64,000 bases of DNA, taken from Daedaleopsis sinensis (Eukaryota; Basidiomycota; Agaricomycetes; Polyporales; Polyporaceae). A program made the translations under genes and the position numbers. Shown in pieces: positions 24,014-35,257 of this stretch (positions within the stretch are counted from its first letter, which is position 1; every line of letters begins with the position of its first letter). The stretch is from assembly GCA_033807695.1 (NCBI GenBank), contig CM066300.1, positions 2,914,001-2,978,000 of the forward strand, written 5' to 3'. The notes beneath the pieces were generated by a model that ran no database searches, had not been told where the DNA came from, and saw only the letters and a program-made list of their open reading frames with translations.

Positions 24014-24985
24014 ATGTCAGGATTGCGCTCAACAGAACTCTACTCTGGGCAGGACAACTTCATGAACCTCGCCAAGCAGGGTATCCAGGCATACGAAAGG
24101 TCCCAATGTGAGTTCAGTGGCGCAATAATGGCACCCAGCTCCTACCCATACGGCTGATAATAATCGCTGTGTCGCGTCATATAGCTGATGTCTCGAAGAC
24201 TGGTGGCCATGAGTATAACTCTCCCCACAACGTTGATGGTAGTCGCAGCAGTCATGGTCGTCCTGATTGTACGTACCTTTGGCTAAGATTTCCATGCTTA
24301 TGAACTTGATGAGTTGTACCATATAGTTGATGAGGATGAAGTCGTTAACACTGCGAGCCGTGAGGGAAGCGGTGATCACTCGCTTTTCTCCAGCGCGCTG
24401 GGGTTCCTCAAGAGCAACAAGGTGCGTATAGCTTTCAATGTGCCCAACATCACAAAATCGACTATGCCACTGGTAGGATGAGCATGAACGCCCTGTTGAT
24501 GAAGAGGATGTTCAACGTGCTCACCGCAAGGCATATGAGGAAGACTCGCCAAGCTCTCTCAGTGCCGGCTCGCTTGGAAGCGCAGCTGCTATGCAAGTAC
24601 GTTCGCTCCATGCCTTGCTTGAGTTATGAGCTGTACAACCATTCGTTTATATGTAGACCTTGAAGCAATTTACATCGGGCGGCGGGAAGAGTAGCAGCAA
24701 AGGTAACTCTCAGACCGAACTGATCAGTCTTGCTATGGCGGAAGCTTCCAAATTGTTCGACAAATCGGGAGGCACTGCATCGGGGAACAAGCAGGATGCA
24801 GTGAACGGCGCAGCCATGACTGTTATGAAGCTCTTGGTTCAGTCAAAGCTGGGTGGAGGGAACAATATTGGCGGTAGCGACAGTGGCGGCCTTGGCGGCC
24901 TAATGGGACTAGTGAGTATCACTCGTCTCTGAAAGTGTATCTGATTGCTCAGTCTGCTCTCTTCTAGGCTGCCAAATTCATGTGA
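24014..24985 (+). CDS. beta-fg: Beta-flanking protein (MAT-A-linked)
   Basis: Conserved fungal protein of unknown biochemical function that marks the edge of the agaricomycete MAT-A locus. The start gives MSGLRSTELYSGQDNFMNLAKQGIQAYERSQ. Exons follow with GGHEYNSPHNVDGS, VDEDEVVNTASREGSGDHSL, the conserved DEEDVQRAHRKAYEED, SLGSAAAMQ|TLKQFTSGGG, and the signature TELISLAMAEASKLFDKSGG. It ends GLMGLAAKFM with the stop at 24983-24985 after a last short intron. About six exons. It converges on the HD1 gene with 239 bp between stops. The family is recognised from the Gly/Ser-rich C-terminal core (AMAEASKLFD). Confidence 0.85.
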
Positions 24986-25224
24986 AGCTCAAGTGTTGCA
25001 ACAGAAGATATCGTGTTAATGTACAGCGCAACAGGCAATGAGCGAGTATGAAGGGGTTGGCTTCTTTGTACATGCATACTGCATACGTATCACAATCATA
25101 ACGACACAACCAATACATCGATATCCTACGAGAAAAGTGATGACATAACGATATAGCGATGAGATGACAAGGAAAGCGATGATCACGAGAACAAACGACA
25201 AACATGGATAGCGAGGAAATGCAA

Positions 25225-26781
25225 TCATGAACCATATGAATCTACGCGCAAATCAGGGTCTGTTCCGAGCGAAAGCAGATCAACCTTCTCAAAACTCGTA
25301 GTCTCATCTATCAAGGACTGAAGCGTAGAGACGTCACAGCATACACTGTCAGTGTATGCTCCTGCCCCCGAGGCAGTCTTGCTGTGAGAGGATGCGGTAC
25401 ATAGTGATGGCGAAGCATCCAGCCAGGTAAGAGGCTCAAATACGACCTGTGGGTCGTCCGAGTGGTGGGTAGATAGTAGACCGAGGCAATCGGCAAATGA
25501 TGGAGGGGTATATCGATCGGATCCGAGTTCTCCGAAGGGCGTGACGAAGCCAAGAGGGGTGAGAGATGTATGGAGACCACGACGTTCCTCGCCAACCGCT
25601 CCATAGCTGGTGTGGGGGTATGTGTCGAGGATAGGCAATGGACCTAGTGGAGAAGATGGGGGACTTGGTGACGATGCGACTGAACCTGTGTCAGCCGAGA
25701 GACCGGGTACAATATCCAGTATGCTAGATGAAGATGAAGACGGGCTGGGGCACGAGACATACTCGCTATCATCTGCAAGAAGGTATTGTAGCAGACGATC
25801 GATATCGCCTGCTTCGGACGAAGGGGGTTGGAGGCAGAACGTAGAGAGGTCGAAACCGGCAAAGGGGGGGTCTGGACGAAAATCAAACAATTTAGTACAC
25901 AAGCATGAAGTATATAAGGCGGTGCCACTGACTCGATGTTGGATGAGCATTTTCCCAATGCAACAGGTTTGATGTATCGGATGCATGACGCGAAGAGAGA
26001 GATTCGGTGATGCAAGGCGGGTTGCTCTCGGTTGCAACAGTCGCGTGCTCTGAGGCCCCGCGATAGTTCACAAAGGAATCAGACACTGCATGTAGTCGCG
26101 GTCCTACGCTTATGCGTGGATGTTTGTTATGAGGGGTGGTTGCGTCTGCGTCCGACAGACGGCGCTTGCGAGATGGTCGCTCATTCGACGTTGACATGTC
26201 AGTGGTGTGGTTTGCAAGAACTGCGGAGGATTCAGGTGGGGAGAGGGAAGAGGGGGAACGTGTAACAGGGGATGGCAGGGGAGAGAGGTGGGACAAAGAG
26301 TTCTTCGTAGAGGCGGATTGAGTACTGAAGGATAACCATGAGACAAAGGATCTAGACGGACACACAGAACCACATACCGTTGGCGCTTACTCCTGATGCA
26401 AGGGGAAGGGGAGCTGCTACGACGCTTGCGAGATACTGTGTGGTCGCGGGAGAGGGTAGGTTCTGGAGAGGGTGAAGGGGACACGGAAAGTTGAGCCATG
26501 ATCAAAGCGAGGTCATCCATGAGATGCGATGTAAATTGGTGATAGCTAGAGAGTAAGTCGGCACTAGTATCGGCCAGAGCAGCCAATCGCATGGAGGTAA
26601 TGTGGGCTAGCGAGGCTGTTTGGGCATCGAGGACATTGTTCTCGTTGGCGGAATCGATATCCTTGAGGAGTTGTTCCCAACGTTCTTCAAATGTTAGAAG
26701 TGCACTCCCTCCTTCCATGAGAGCAGAGAAGAAGTTGTCTTCAACGAGGAGGAGACGCTCTTTGAGAGTAGGCATGTGCAA
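25225..26781 (-). CDS. HD1-type mating-type protein lacking a homeodomain
   Basis: Sits where the HD1 gene of the MAT-A pair belongs, divergent from an HD2 gene and between beta-fg and MIP. Three exons (26781-26378, 26324-25933, 25871-25225) join in frame into 480 residues. The N-terminus (MPTLKERLLLVEDNFFSALMEGG, then FEERWEQLLKDIDSA) matches the helical dimerisation region of HD1 proteins. Basic NLS-like clusters are at residues 117-121, 130-135 and 186-190. The rest is Ser/Pro-rich, with an acidic segment (EAGDIDRLLQYLLADDSE) possibly acting in activation. The TALE-like homeodomain (WF-N-RRR helix) expected after about residue 100 is absent; the sequence passes from MAQLSVSPSPSPEP straight into SRKRR. 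Introns are only 53 and 61 bp, so nothing is hidden in them. Confidence 0.8.
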
Positions 26782-27036
26782 CAGAGGGAGGCAAGGCGGC
26801 TAGTGCGAGGTGGATGAGAGGGATGAGATGAGGCTGAGAGATTTGGCGCCGTCGGCCAAACCACGGCCCATTTACCTACCACGCACAATAGCATCAAACA
26901 CTGATAACAGATGTCAACATTCCCACCACTTGCAATCTCCCATTGTTCGTTCAGTTTATTCGTGAGCTAGTGACAGTGTGTCCCCGAGACCTATGCCCTC
27001 GACCCCCCTCACTCAGTACTCAACCCTCTTCCCAAG
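26782..27036. promoter_or_regulatory. Shared divergent promoter of the HD1/HD2 pair
   Basis: 255 bp separate the two start codons and must drive both genes. The inverted repeat TTTGGC-N7-GCCAAA at 26842-26860 is the clearest symmetric element; its left side reads TTTGGCGCC, matching the E2F/MBF-type word. No TATA box is evident on either side. Confidence 0.6.
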
Positions 27037-28751
27037 ATGATACCTGCCCTGCTACGCACCAAATCGACCGCGGAGACACTCATCAAGCGAACTGCCTCGC
27101 ATGTCTCGACCATACAGAGATCATCCTGTATGGTCTATTCCATTGGCCTCACACTACCCAACCCTGCACCTTTGATACCTCAACTCATCTCACTCGGAGT
27201 CGAAGGCCCTGCTGCTGATCGTATATCTGCTATCTTCTTGCAATTTGTCTGTCGTCTTAAGGCAATCTGTGAGTTGGACTACAAACAACGTATCCAGTCG
27301 ACGGAGGTTCGGGAGCACTTCCTCCACGATGCCAGGACGTCTGCTCTTATGTCATCCGCATATCTTGCGATCTACAATCGCAGGCTGGCGAGTTGGGTGT
27401 CGTATCTCGTGGACGACGTGACACCCCGTGTTTTGGAGGCTCAGAGGAGGCGGCGAGCAAAGTCTCGATCTCGAAGTCCGTCATCAAGACGCCCTTTCAA
27501 CCAGGTGAGTACGTCTCTCTTGCAGACTCTTAAACCAACACCAATTGCTCGTTAGGATGCGATCCCTTTACTGGAACAATTCTTCGACCAGAATGCGTTT
27601 CCTACCCGACTGGAAAAGGATGAGCTTGCCTCGAGATGTGATATGGAGCTCAGGCAGATCCATGTATGGGTGCGTGTACTGACTTCTCACTCTGACATCC
27701 GTAGTCTCACTTTTGCCATGAAGTTTCAAAATCGTAGGACGCGATCGAGGAAGGAAGGCAAGCAGCTCAAGAGGAAGGACTGCGACACTGTGTTGCTCCG
27801 TCAACTCGAAGAATCGGTGGTTAACCTCATGCTTCCTCTTAGTCCCGAGGAAGAAAACTGCTCCGATGATCAAGTAGACGATGCAGTAAGTTCTTTTAGT
27901 CGTACCCATGTTGCAATTGCTCAAGGATGTTCCCTTGATAGTCCTGTTCGACCGACTATCCCCATCGTGTGGTTCCCGACGCGTTCGACTTCGAAGCTCC
28001 CGCCCACGCATATCCACATCCATATCCTCCCAGTTGTTCCTATGAACCATTCCCCATTGCTCAGGAAAGTCGGGTTTTCGATTTGCCTTGGATACGCAAC
28101 ACCGACGCGGAGCTCCCGCGCAATCGCTGTGACGGCGATGTTGAGAGTTTGGTCGCAGCGTTCACTAGATTAACCATCACCGATGGCAAACCCGACTCTC
28201 TATCTCGCCGCCTCAGAATGACCACGCTTAGAAAAGAAACGCTTCGTCACTCAATTGGATTCGCAACGCCATGTCCTCGAGCTCCCCTCCCTGCACTCGA
28301 GAGGAGACCCCGCAGATCGCTGCGAGGACATTGTCTCTCCCGCCAAGCGACATCGACTCCCAAATCTCCACCTCTACTCGACCGTTGCCTTCCACAACCG
28401 TTGCTTCGTCCCAAGCGTATGCTGCCCAGACGTATGCCAATGCGCCCCCCAATCCTTCGACCCCATCCGGGGGAAGGCGTGATGGAACCATTTTCGCCGA
28501 GAGCGCTGTCTGTCAGCTCTTGCTCCTCATCTTCCGACGGCACATCCCCTCTTCTCACACCCCGTTCGCTATCAGCCGAACTCCACACGAGCCCCGTTCT
28601 CTGCAACGTTCACCTCGTGACACATGCTACAGAAGAAATCCATATACCCTCCACGTTCACCGAGATACCAAAACCTAATCCTACGTGTGATCTGCCGAAA
28701 GGCAGAGCGATTCCTCGAGTTCCTCCGTCACTTTACCCCGTCGCTTACTAA
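27037..28751 (+). CDS. HD2-type homeodomain mating-type transcription factor
   Basis: HD2 partner of the MAT-A heterodimer that controls dikaryon formation and sexual development. Four exons (27037-27504, 27556-27669, 27724-27885, 27942-28751) join in frame into 517 residues. The N-terminus (PLIPQLISLGVEGPAADRISAIFLQF) is the HD2 dimerisation-type region. A canonical-length homeodomain spans about residues 148-207, with LLEQFFDQNAFPTRLEKDEL and the recognition helix QIHVW|FQNRRTRSRKEG; the intron inside the WF motif is usual for HD2 genes. A Lys/Arg-rich extension (KEGKQLKRK) follows. The C-terminal tail contains a stretch (about 28257-28490) that is oddly Arg/Pro-rich in the reading frame. 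The gene converges on MIP. Confidence 0.9.
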
Positions 28752-28979
28752 ACACTGCGTTGATGTCTTCGTCTGTCTATCCCTTTGCTTTCTCGCTATG
28801 TGCTACTCGTTGATGTATCGTTATTGACAATCTGTCAAGTAGTCTTCTCTATCATACCGCGTCGCACTCTTTGTATGTTACATACTAATATCGGTGTATC
28901 GTAGCTCCTTGTCGGAACCGTTATAAAACCTGTCTGGGATCTGATTCTGTAGATATATGTACATACACTTGATCATCGA

Positions 28980-31468
28980 TCAGTGCCTACCAGGTAAAGC
29001 CACATCGTTCTCTATCTTCCATCTCCCGACTTCCGCCATGGCAGTGGCATCTCCGCAGCTTAACTCCGGCGAACCCAACAGCTTACTGACCATCATCCAC
29101 GGGTCCATACCTCCTCCATATCGTAATATCTCCTGCTTGTAACGTTCCCCGACGGTCCTGTTGAGCGGATCTTGCGAGAAGAGCGTTCGCCACATCCGGG
29201 AGGCAATAGCACGGTCGAAGAGATACGAGTAGTAAGTCGCTCCGTAACCAAACAGATGCCCAAACTGTGTCTGCCACGAGGTGCCTGGAACGTGCGGTAC
29301 TAGGCCTTGTACACCATACAAATTGGCAAGGATAGTTGTGGAGTCAAATTGTGGCAGGAGGGCAGCAGGGGAATGATAGAGTTGATCCAGCATAGCAAGC
29401 ATTATTTGTGTGTGAGTGTCAATGGAGCGACAAGGATCTTCATGATGGTTGCACGTCTGTGACATGACGAACGTTCCAGTAGAGTCGAACAGGGCAAGAA
29501 CAGCCGGCGACTTCAAGAAATGTTCCATAAGGATAGATGGAAGCTCCACAAAGTCTGTCGCACATCGTGTGCCGGAAACGTTTTGATATTCGGTCCGGCC
29601 GATCATAGCTATGGTAAACGTATTAGTGCACAGTCAAAGATTGAGCATGACCGAGTCGCTCACAATGCATAGCATGGCCCATTTCGTGAAAGAGTGTGAG
29701 CACCTCATGCCACTCTAGGTTCGAAGGTCCTCGACCAACTGTCGGCCGCGAGAACTCGCAGAGGAGCACTACAACCGGTAGCTGAACGGTCATGCGCTGG
29801 AGGGGAAGTTCGACGTGCTTGCTCGATTCAAATTGCTGCGATAGCTGGACTAAAACGTGGTCGGACTCGCAAGCGTATTTGAGGTCACCCAACACGTCGT
29901 CATCGTCTGTTCGTCGTGAACATCGGACAGTATAGTGCGCAGCACCAGCTGGCTTCCCCGCACGGGCAAATAAGTCGGCATAGATCCACCCGAGAGTACC
30001 CAAGTGTTCATCTATGACCTCTAGCTTCCGGACGTCGCTATGCCAGGTTTCACCAGATGAGACTTCTGCTACTCTCAGACTTACGCCGTACAGTGCTTGG
30101 AACAGACGGGACAATGCCATGAAAACGGTGCCGGGAGTCAAAGGGGGCAACGAGATAGGCGGTGCTGGGGGTTCGGGAGGGCAGTAGAAATCGCGATCCC
30201 AGGGTTGAATGATAGGGAATGGTGCCGTGTCGAGATGTGCTTGCTTGCGCATACTGAGGGTTCGTAAAGCACTTTTGGCGTACGGTCGGGTATGTTCAGC
30301 TAGAGCCTGGAGAAAATAGTGGACATTTTCTGTGTATGAGATGAGCAATTAGGACAAGTCATGTGGCAGGAAGGATATCACCTGGGGATTTGGCCATCTT
30401 GTCTGAAAGCGCCATGTGCGCAAAACTCTTCATTCCAACCAGTGCTGCGAGTTCTCCACGTTTGCGTAGAAGGCGTTCGAGGAGTTCAATTTGCTGTGGA
30501 GTACTAGAATTGGCGGCCATATACAATTTTTTCCGTGGTTCTTCTGCAGGTGCGGAGCGCATGATCATCTGGGCCTGGAGAGAGCCCGGATACACAAGCA
30601 AGTCGCGTCTGGTGACTTGCGCCTGCAGACGCAATCTTGCGCCCATCCCTAGGTCTTGCAATCCCTGGAGCTCCAACCACTGGATCCGCGCCGGAGGACG
30701 GGGTGCTGTCGTCTCATTTAGGAATTGACGGCCGAGTACAAGGATCTCGGTGGACAGAGATACAAAGCGTTCCCGTTGCACAGGAGGGAGGTCGATGCCT
30801 GACTTCTCGAAGTCACGCCAGAAGATGAGCGCAGTCTGATAGGCCTCTGCGCCGAGGGATCCTACAACTTCTTCATTGGAAAGAACATCTCGCAAGACCT
30901 GCGCGCACATATCTAAGCTTTCTGCAGGGAAATATACACAGAATGTACATACTTCATACAGCCCGACGTTGGTATTGAGAACGTTCATGAACTCGCACAA
31001 CTTCTCGTAAACTTCATCCGCACTCTGTATCCACACCGGGTCCGGGTGTGCGTTCCGCAAGAGCTCCGCTAGGTCAATGACACCGCATAACATGTCACTC
31101 AGCCTATCCAAGTTCTTCACGACCTTGAAGAGCTCCTCCCGGGACTCCCGGGCCCACAGGATCCTCTCGGTAAGCAGCTGTGCACGGCGAAGTGTAGAGT
31201 CGGCCAGGGCCACAAAGGAAGCAGGGGTAGTCAGGGAGCTGTGTCCGAAGATCCCGGTCGGAGAGGCGAGCTTCTGGGGCGCATAGGGTTGATCGAAGAA
31301 GGCTATGAGATCGGTGTCGTCCACGGAAGCGGGCTGTACGACGGAGGTAGAGGCCGCGCGTGACGAGGCTGCGTTCTTCGCGTGACGCGGGGCGTCGACG
31401 CAGCTGCGAAAGCGGAAGAAGGGTTTGGAGGGCGTACGGAGCGCATGCTTGACTGCTCGCGCGAGCAT
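28980..31468 (-). CDS. MIP1: Mitochondrial intermediate peptidase
   Basis: M3-family zinc peptidase that removes an octapeptide from imported precursors after MPP cleavage in the mitochondrial matrix. The start [23 protein letters not shown] is an Arg-rich presequence; mature-region landmarks include [21 protein letters not shown] and [22 protein letters not shown]. The zinc motif HEMGHAMH (HExxH) is at about 29660-29690, with the third ligand in [14 protein letters not shown] of the next exon. It ends [10 protein letters not shown] with the stop at 28980-28982. Three clear introns: two around 30350 and 29615, and one 54-nt in-frame intron without stops at 30899-30952, whose removal restores the conserved VGLYE|VLRDVLS. 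MIP is the classic MAT-A neighbour. Confidence 0.94.
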
Positions 31469-31915
31469 AAGCGAGAGAGGTGGAGGGAGCGGACCAGGAG
31501 GGACAAGGCGGCTCTTCCCAGAAAATTCTGACTGTAACCGTCGGCTCGCACGAGGAGCGTCACGGGCGCCTGACTCGAGCTTGCCTTGCTATGTACGGGT
31601 CAATTTCCGTGCTGTCCAGTGATGGACGTCGTCTTTGTCAAGATGGTTTACAACGATCACTCGGGCTTTTTCGACGCTATTAGTATTAACTGAATTGCAC
31701 AGTTTGTACTACTATTGTGACTCTACGTGCTTGCGATTACGAACATATGGTAGCATTTAGCACAATGCGGTGGTGCCAGTGGTATGCGAACCATGGAGAT
31801 AGTCCGGGCCAATGCGAGGGTGCTGAAGGGAATAGGACGTCGACTATGTAGAAGCTTCGATGGATATGCAGGCCTTGAAGGTAATAAACAAGATAAACGT
31901 ACAAATGCGCGGGGG
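31469..31915. other. Gap between the WHIM-protein gene and MIP
   Basis: About 450 bp between two minus-strand genes: MIP promoter plus the 3' UTR of the DDT/WHIM gene. Nothing notable is visible. Confidence 0.5.
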
Positions 31916-34098
31916 TCAGGATTCGTCCATGCTCGATGTTGGTGAAAGACTGCCCCCGATGCTCTTCTCGTATAGCTCGTCGGCATTCGAGCCTGATGCG
32001 GAGGGTGAAACGGAGGAATACCGTAGGCTTCGTAGGCCATTGCCGTTGCGCTCGTCCGACATCGCGTCTCCGTCCGCTTTGCTGCTTTCGGATTGTGGCG
32101 CGCTGTCAGACGTGGGAGGGGCGGGGATGGGAGCTCCCAGCACAGGCTCAACGGCATAGTACCAGAATTTACTCTTCTTCTTCCCCGCAATGGCCTCGAC
32201 GGCTGTTTCTGTAGGCTTCACTGCAGCTGCGCCGTTGATCTTGATCTTCAAGCTGCTACTCCCATTCGCCGGCGCCACATCGCCTGAGTTCCCACTCACG
32301 GCACTGTCGTCTGTTCTCGCCCGTTTGGGGGGAGGGCCGTCGAGCTGAGTGTCTACAGGGGCCCCGAGACGGGATGAACGTCGTTCCCCTTTCCAGTCAC
32401 TCCAGTCGTCTGTAGGTCGGGTGCCGTTGGTACGAGTGGAACGTCGTGCACCCGCAGCTCCTCGTCGTGCGATTGGGTCACCGAAGTCGTCAAACTCAGT
32501 GTTATCTTCGTACTCGTCGTCTTCCTCCTCGTGATGTTGATACGTGTATTCGTCCGCTTCGCCCTGGAGGAGACTGTCAGTCAGGCATACCCAGCGTACC
32601 GGCCCGGTTGTCACTCACATCACTTTCCGGATGGTTCATATACGCATAATCGGGACGGGTGGTCCGTCTCCGCGTACGAGTCTCTCTAAGCTCCGCTGAC
32701 GCGATAAGCATATTTCTCTGCTGAATCTTTTTCTGGGCACGTTGTATTCTCTGTAGATATGCGTCCGTCAGTCACGTGCGTTAGAGAACTTACCAGGAAA
32801 CACGCGTTTTCTACGGCCGAATCATCATCCCAGCCGTAGCTGAGATGGGGACACGGTAGAAACCAGGGTTAGCGGGAAAACTCACCGCTAGTTCGTTGTC
32901 AATGATTTCCACACGGTCTTCCAGTGCCCTGAGGAGAGCAAGATGCGCTGTTTCAAGTTTCGGTCTCCGTTCGCCAGTTTTAGGCTCGGAGGGTGCTGTC
33001 TCCCTGATCTTCTCTAGAATGGCCATATATTCGTCGCGGGATGAAGCGATGGTGTGGAAAGTCGCCGTAATCTTCCACGGATTGGTAGACAAGTAGACCC
33101 GAGGCGAATCTGAGTGGGTAAGAAGGCCATAAGTACAACATTCGACTAAATGGAATCAATTTTAGAATCCGCAAAGTGCCGGCAAGGCAGATATGGTCGT
33201 TGGCCGCATGGACAACAAACACCACCAAATATTGGAAACCCGTCAAGTTACTGGAGAACTCACCGTCGACCACCCAATAACGTTTGCGCTCTCTGTCTTG
33301 ACCGAGAGGAACAAGCTGCAGGCGTTCTTGACTGTTTGGGTCACCAGGTGGCGGGGGCTGAGATGATGGCTCGGCCTTCTTGTGTTTGTTGTGGACAACA
33401 CCCCATGCACGGTCAATGATAGATTTGATTTCCTGGCTGTGACAGAGCTGCAACTCTACTAGTTGTCGTAGGATCTTGAGCTGTGGCGCGGGGAGGTGTT
33501 GTATTGAAACGCCGCAGCGGCGAGCCAGGTTAATTCGAACGCACCTTCAAATCCCAACTGGCACCAAAGAACCCCTCAGGCATGTCTTGAAACGGGTCCA
33601 CGTTTGCCCTCAACGACTCATCCCAGAAGACTGTTCTCTCCGAGGTCTTGAAGTACTCCTGCAGCACACCCGCCACGGTAGACGATATCACATCCGAGCT
33701 AGGGTGTTCGCCACGTCGGTGAAACGTGTTTTACGAGCACAACATGATGTTCAGACCGTGCGCACCTTAGATTACGCGTCCCCGGACGCAGGTTCAGCAC
33801 AAATCGCGAGAGTATTTGGGTCATGATGAGGTTAGGCTCTGGTGACAACAATGCATCCTCGAAACTGTAAGATTATACCGCAGTCATGAGCACACATATA
33901 TTCGCGCACGTCAAGGCATGATTTGACGTACTCCATTGGTGTGTAAAATCCCTCAACCTTCGTCCTCAACTGAGTGAACTTGCAGATGAAACCATATACA
34001 AAGAGCGATTCCCAGCGGTCCGATGGATGCTTCGCGCTTGAAGGTGGGCAGATGTGGCCTTTCTTGTCGGTAGCAGAGTCTGATGCAACAGCCTTCAT
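31916..34098 (-). CDS. DDT/WHIM-domain chromatin-remodelling-associated protein
   Basis: Nuclear protein with the DDT plus WHIM (WSTF/Acf1/Itc1-type) arrangement, the accessory-subunit architecture of ISWI-type remodellers. The start MKAVASDSATDKKGHICPPSS leads into WESLFVYGFICKFTQLRTKVEGFYTP (DDT region); later exons give VLQEYFKTSERTVFWDESLRANVDPFQDMPEGFFG, LKILRQLVELQLCHSQEIKSIID and the WSD signature GQDRERKRYWVVDG, then NPWKITATFHTIASSRDEYMAILEKI and LLRALEDRVEIIDNEL. The C-terminus is low complexity, with RRSTRTNGTRPTDDWSDWKGERRSSRLG and an acidic run, ending PTSSMDES. Around seven introns. The domain call is by motif; the partner ATPase is inferred. Confidence 0.82.
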
Positions 34099-34430
34099 AG
34101 TGGTTGCAGGAAGAGGTGATGATGCATGAGCAAGAAAGAGTTGCTGGGCAAGGCTTAGGCACGAACAGGCGCGGTGGTGGGTCACGTTTATATGGCCCCT
34201 CCATCTTCTAATTCCGTCATATCTTGGGACAAATACAAGGCAACAGACGGGTTATCTAGTCGGCCATAGATATCCTGTTTTGCTAATAAACAGTTCTGGA
34301 TAACAACGAAGCGCGGGATTGCCTATACACCACAACAACAGCGAGCTCTAGTTGGGTAAAAGACAACTTGTATTTCCGTTGGAAGCAACGCGACATACAC
34401 GAGGAAGGACTCGTTAATACACAAGAGACA

Positions 34431-34987
34431 TTAGCCAGGGCCGACCTGAGCGAATGACACGTCAGAACCTGGGCGACGCGACAGAGACCCGGCCATACCT
34501 TCGGGATGTCGTGGTGCTCGCTGAGTGCCTCCAGCTTCGAGTTGAACTCGTTCACCCGATCCTTATGGGTCTTGTTGGCCAGCCTCGCCACCTTCTCAGC
34601 AAGCTATAGAAGGACTCTCAGCGACTAGCACGCGTCATAAAGCATGCGCACGCACCCTCTTCTTCTGGACCTCCTCGAACCTCCTCTCCGCGGCAGTTTT
34701 GCGGTCACTGCTTCCCGCGATAGCAGGCGAGTTGCGTCCACTTCCTGCGGGTGACGCAGATTTGGCTTCGTCCTCCTTTATAGCACGTTCAAGTGCTTTG
34801 ACACGATCCTCATCAGGAGACACAGCCTTCTCTTTGTCCTTCGACTTGGACTTCTTCTTCCTGGGTTGCGTCAGCGTATGCAATGGTTTGTGGCGGATAT
34901 GAGCTTACTTCTTCACTATGCCTCCATCTTTAACACCTCCCTTGAGCTTGAGGGAACCTCCCGGACGGAAGTCGTAGTCCGAGGACA
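34431..34987 (-). CDS. FAM32A-like (DUF1754) nuclear protein
   Basis: Small, highly charged protein of the FAM32A family; the human member is associated with the spliceosomal catalytic centre. Four exons: the first encodes MSSDYDFRPGGSLKLKGGVKDGG, diagnostic for the family, followed by a KKKSKSKDKEK basic stretch, DRKTAAERRFEEVQKKR, LAEKVARLANKTHKDRVNEFN and SKLEALSEHHDIPK. A last mini-exon supplies VGPG and the stop at 34431-34433, reproducing the invariant HHDIPKVGPG terminus. It lies head to head with the TMEM115 gene, 270 bp between starts. Confidence 0.93.
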
Positions 34988-35257
34988 TGGTCCGGAGGGC
35001 GTCGTGGTCGTTCAAGTCATGAAAGCGTTCTGTCACGGGTCACGCGCACTGTTGGTAGAAGCACCGTGACAGACGCCGGGAAACCTATCGCCGCCGCGTA
35101 AGTACGCGCGCGTCCGACGCTTCGAATTCTGTCGCCGTCCCTGGCAGTGGCCTGCAAGCTCCCCTCCGCTCTTCTGTGCGACTAGTCTGGCCTCAACCAT
35201 CTACTTCTGGGAACACTGTGAATGCGTTTGCGATAATTCTGCTGTCTCGGGAACACC

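Noticed and set aside
25872..26377. Possibility that a homeodomain is hidden in HD1 introns or another frame
   Set aside because: Introns are 53 and 61 bp, and no frame of this stretch shows a WF-x-N-x-R helix, so the absence is taken as real.
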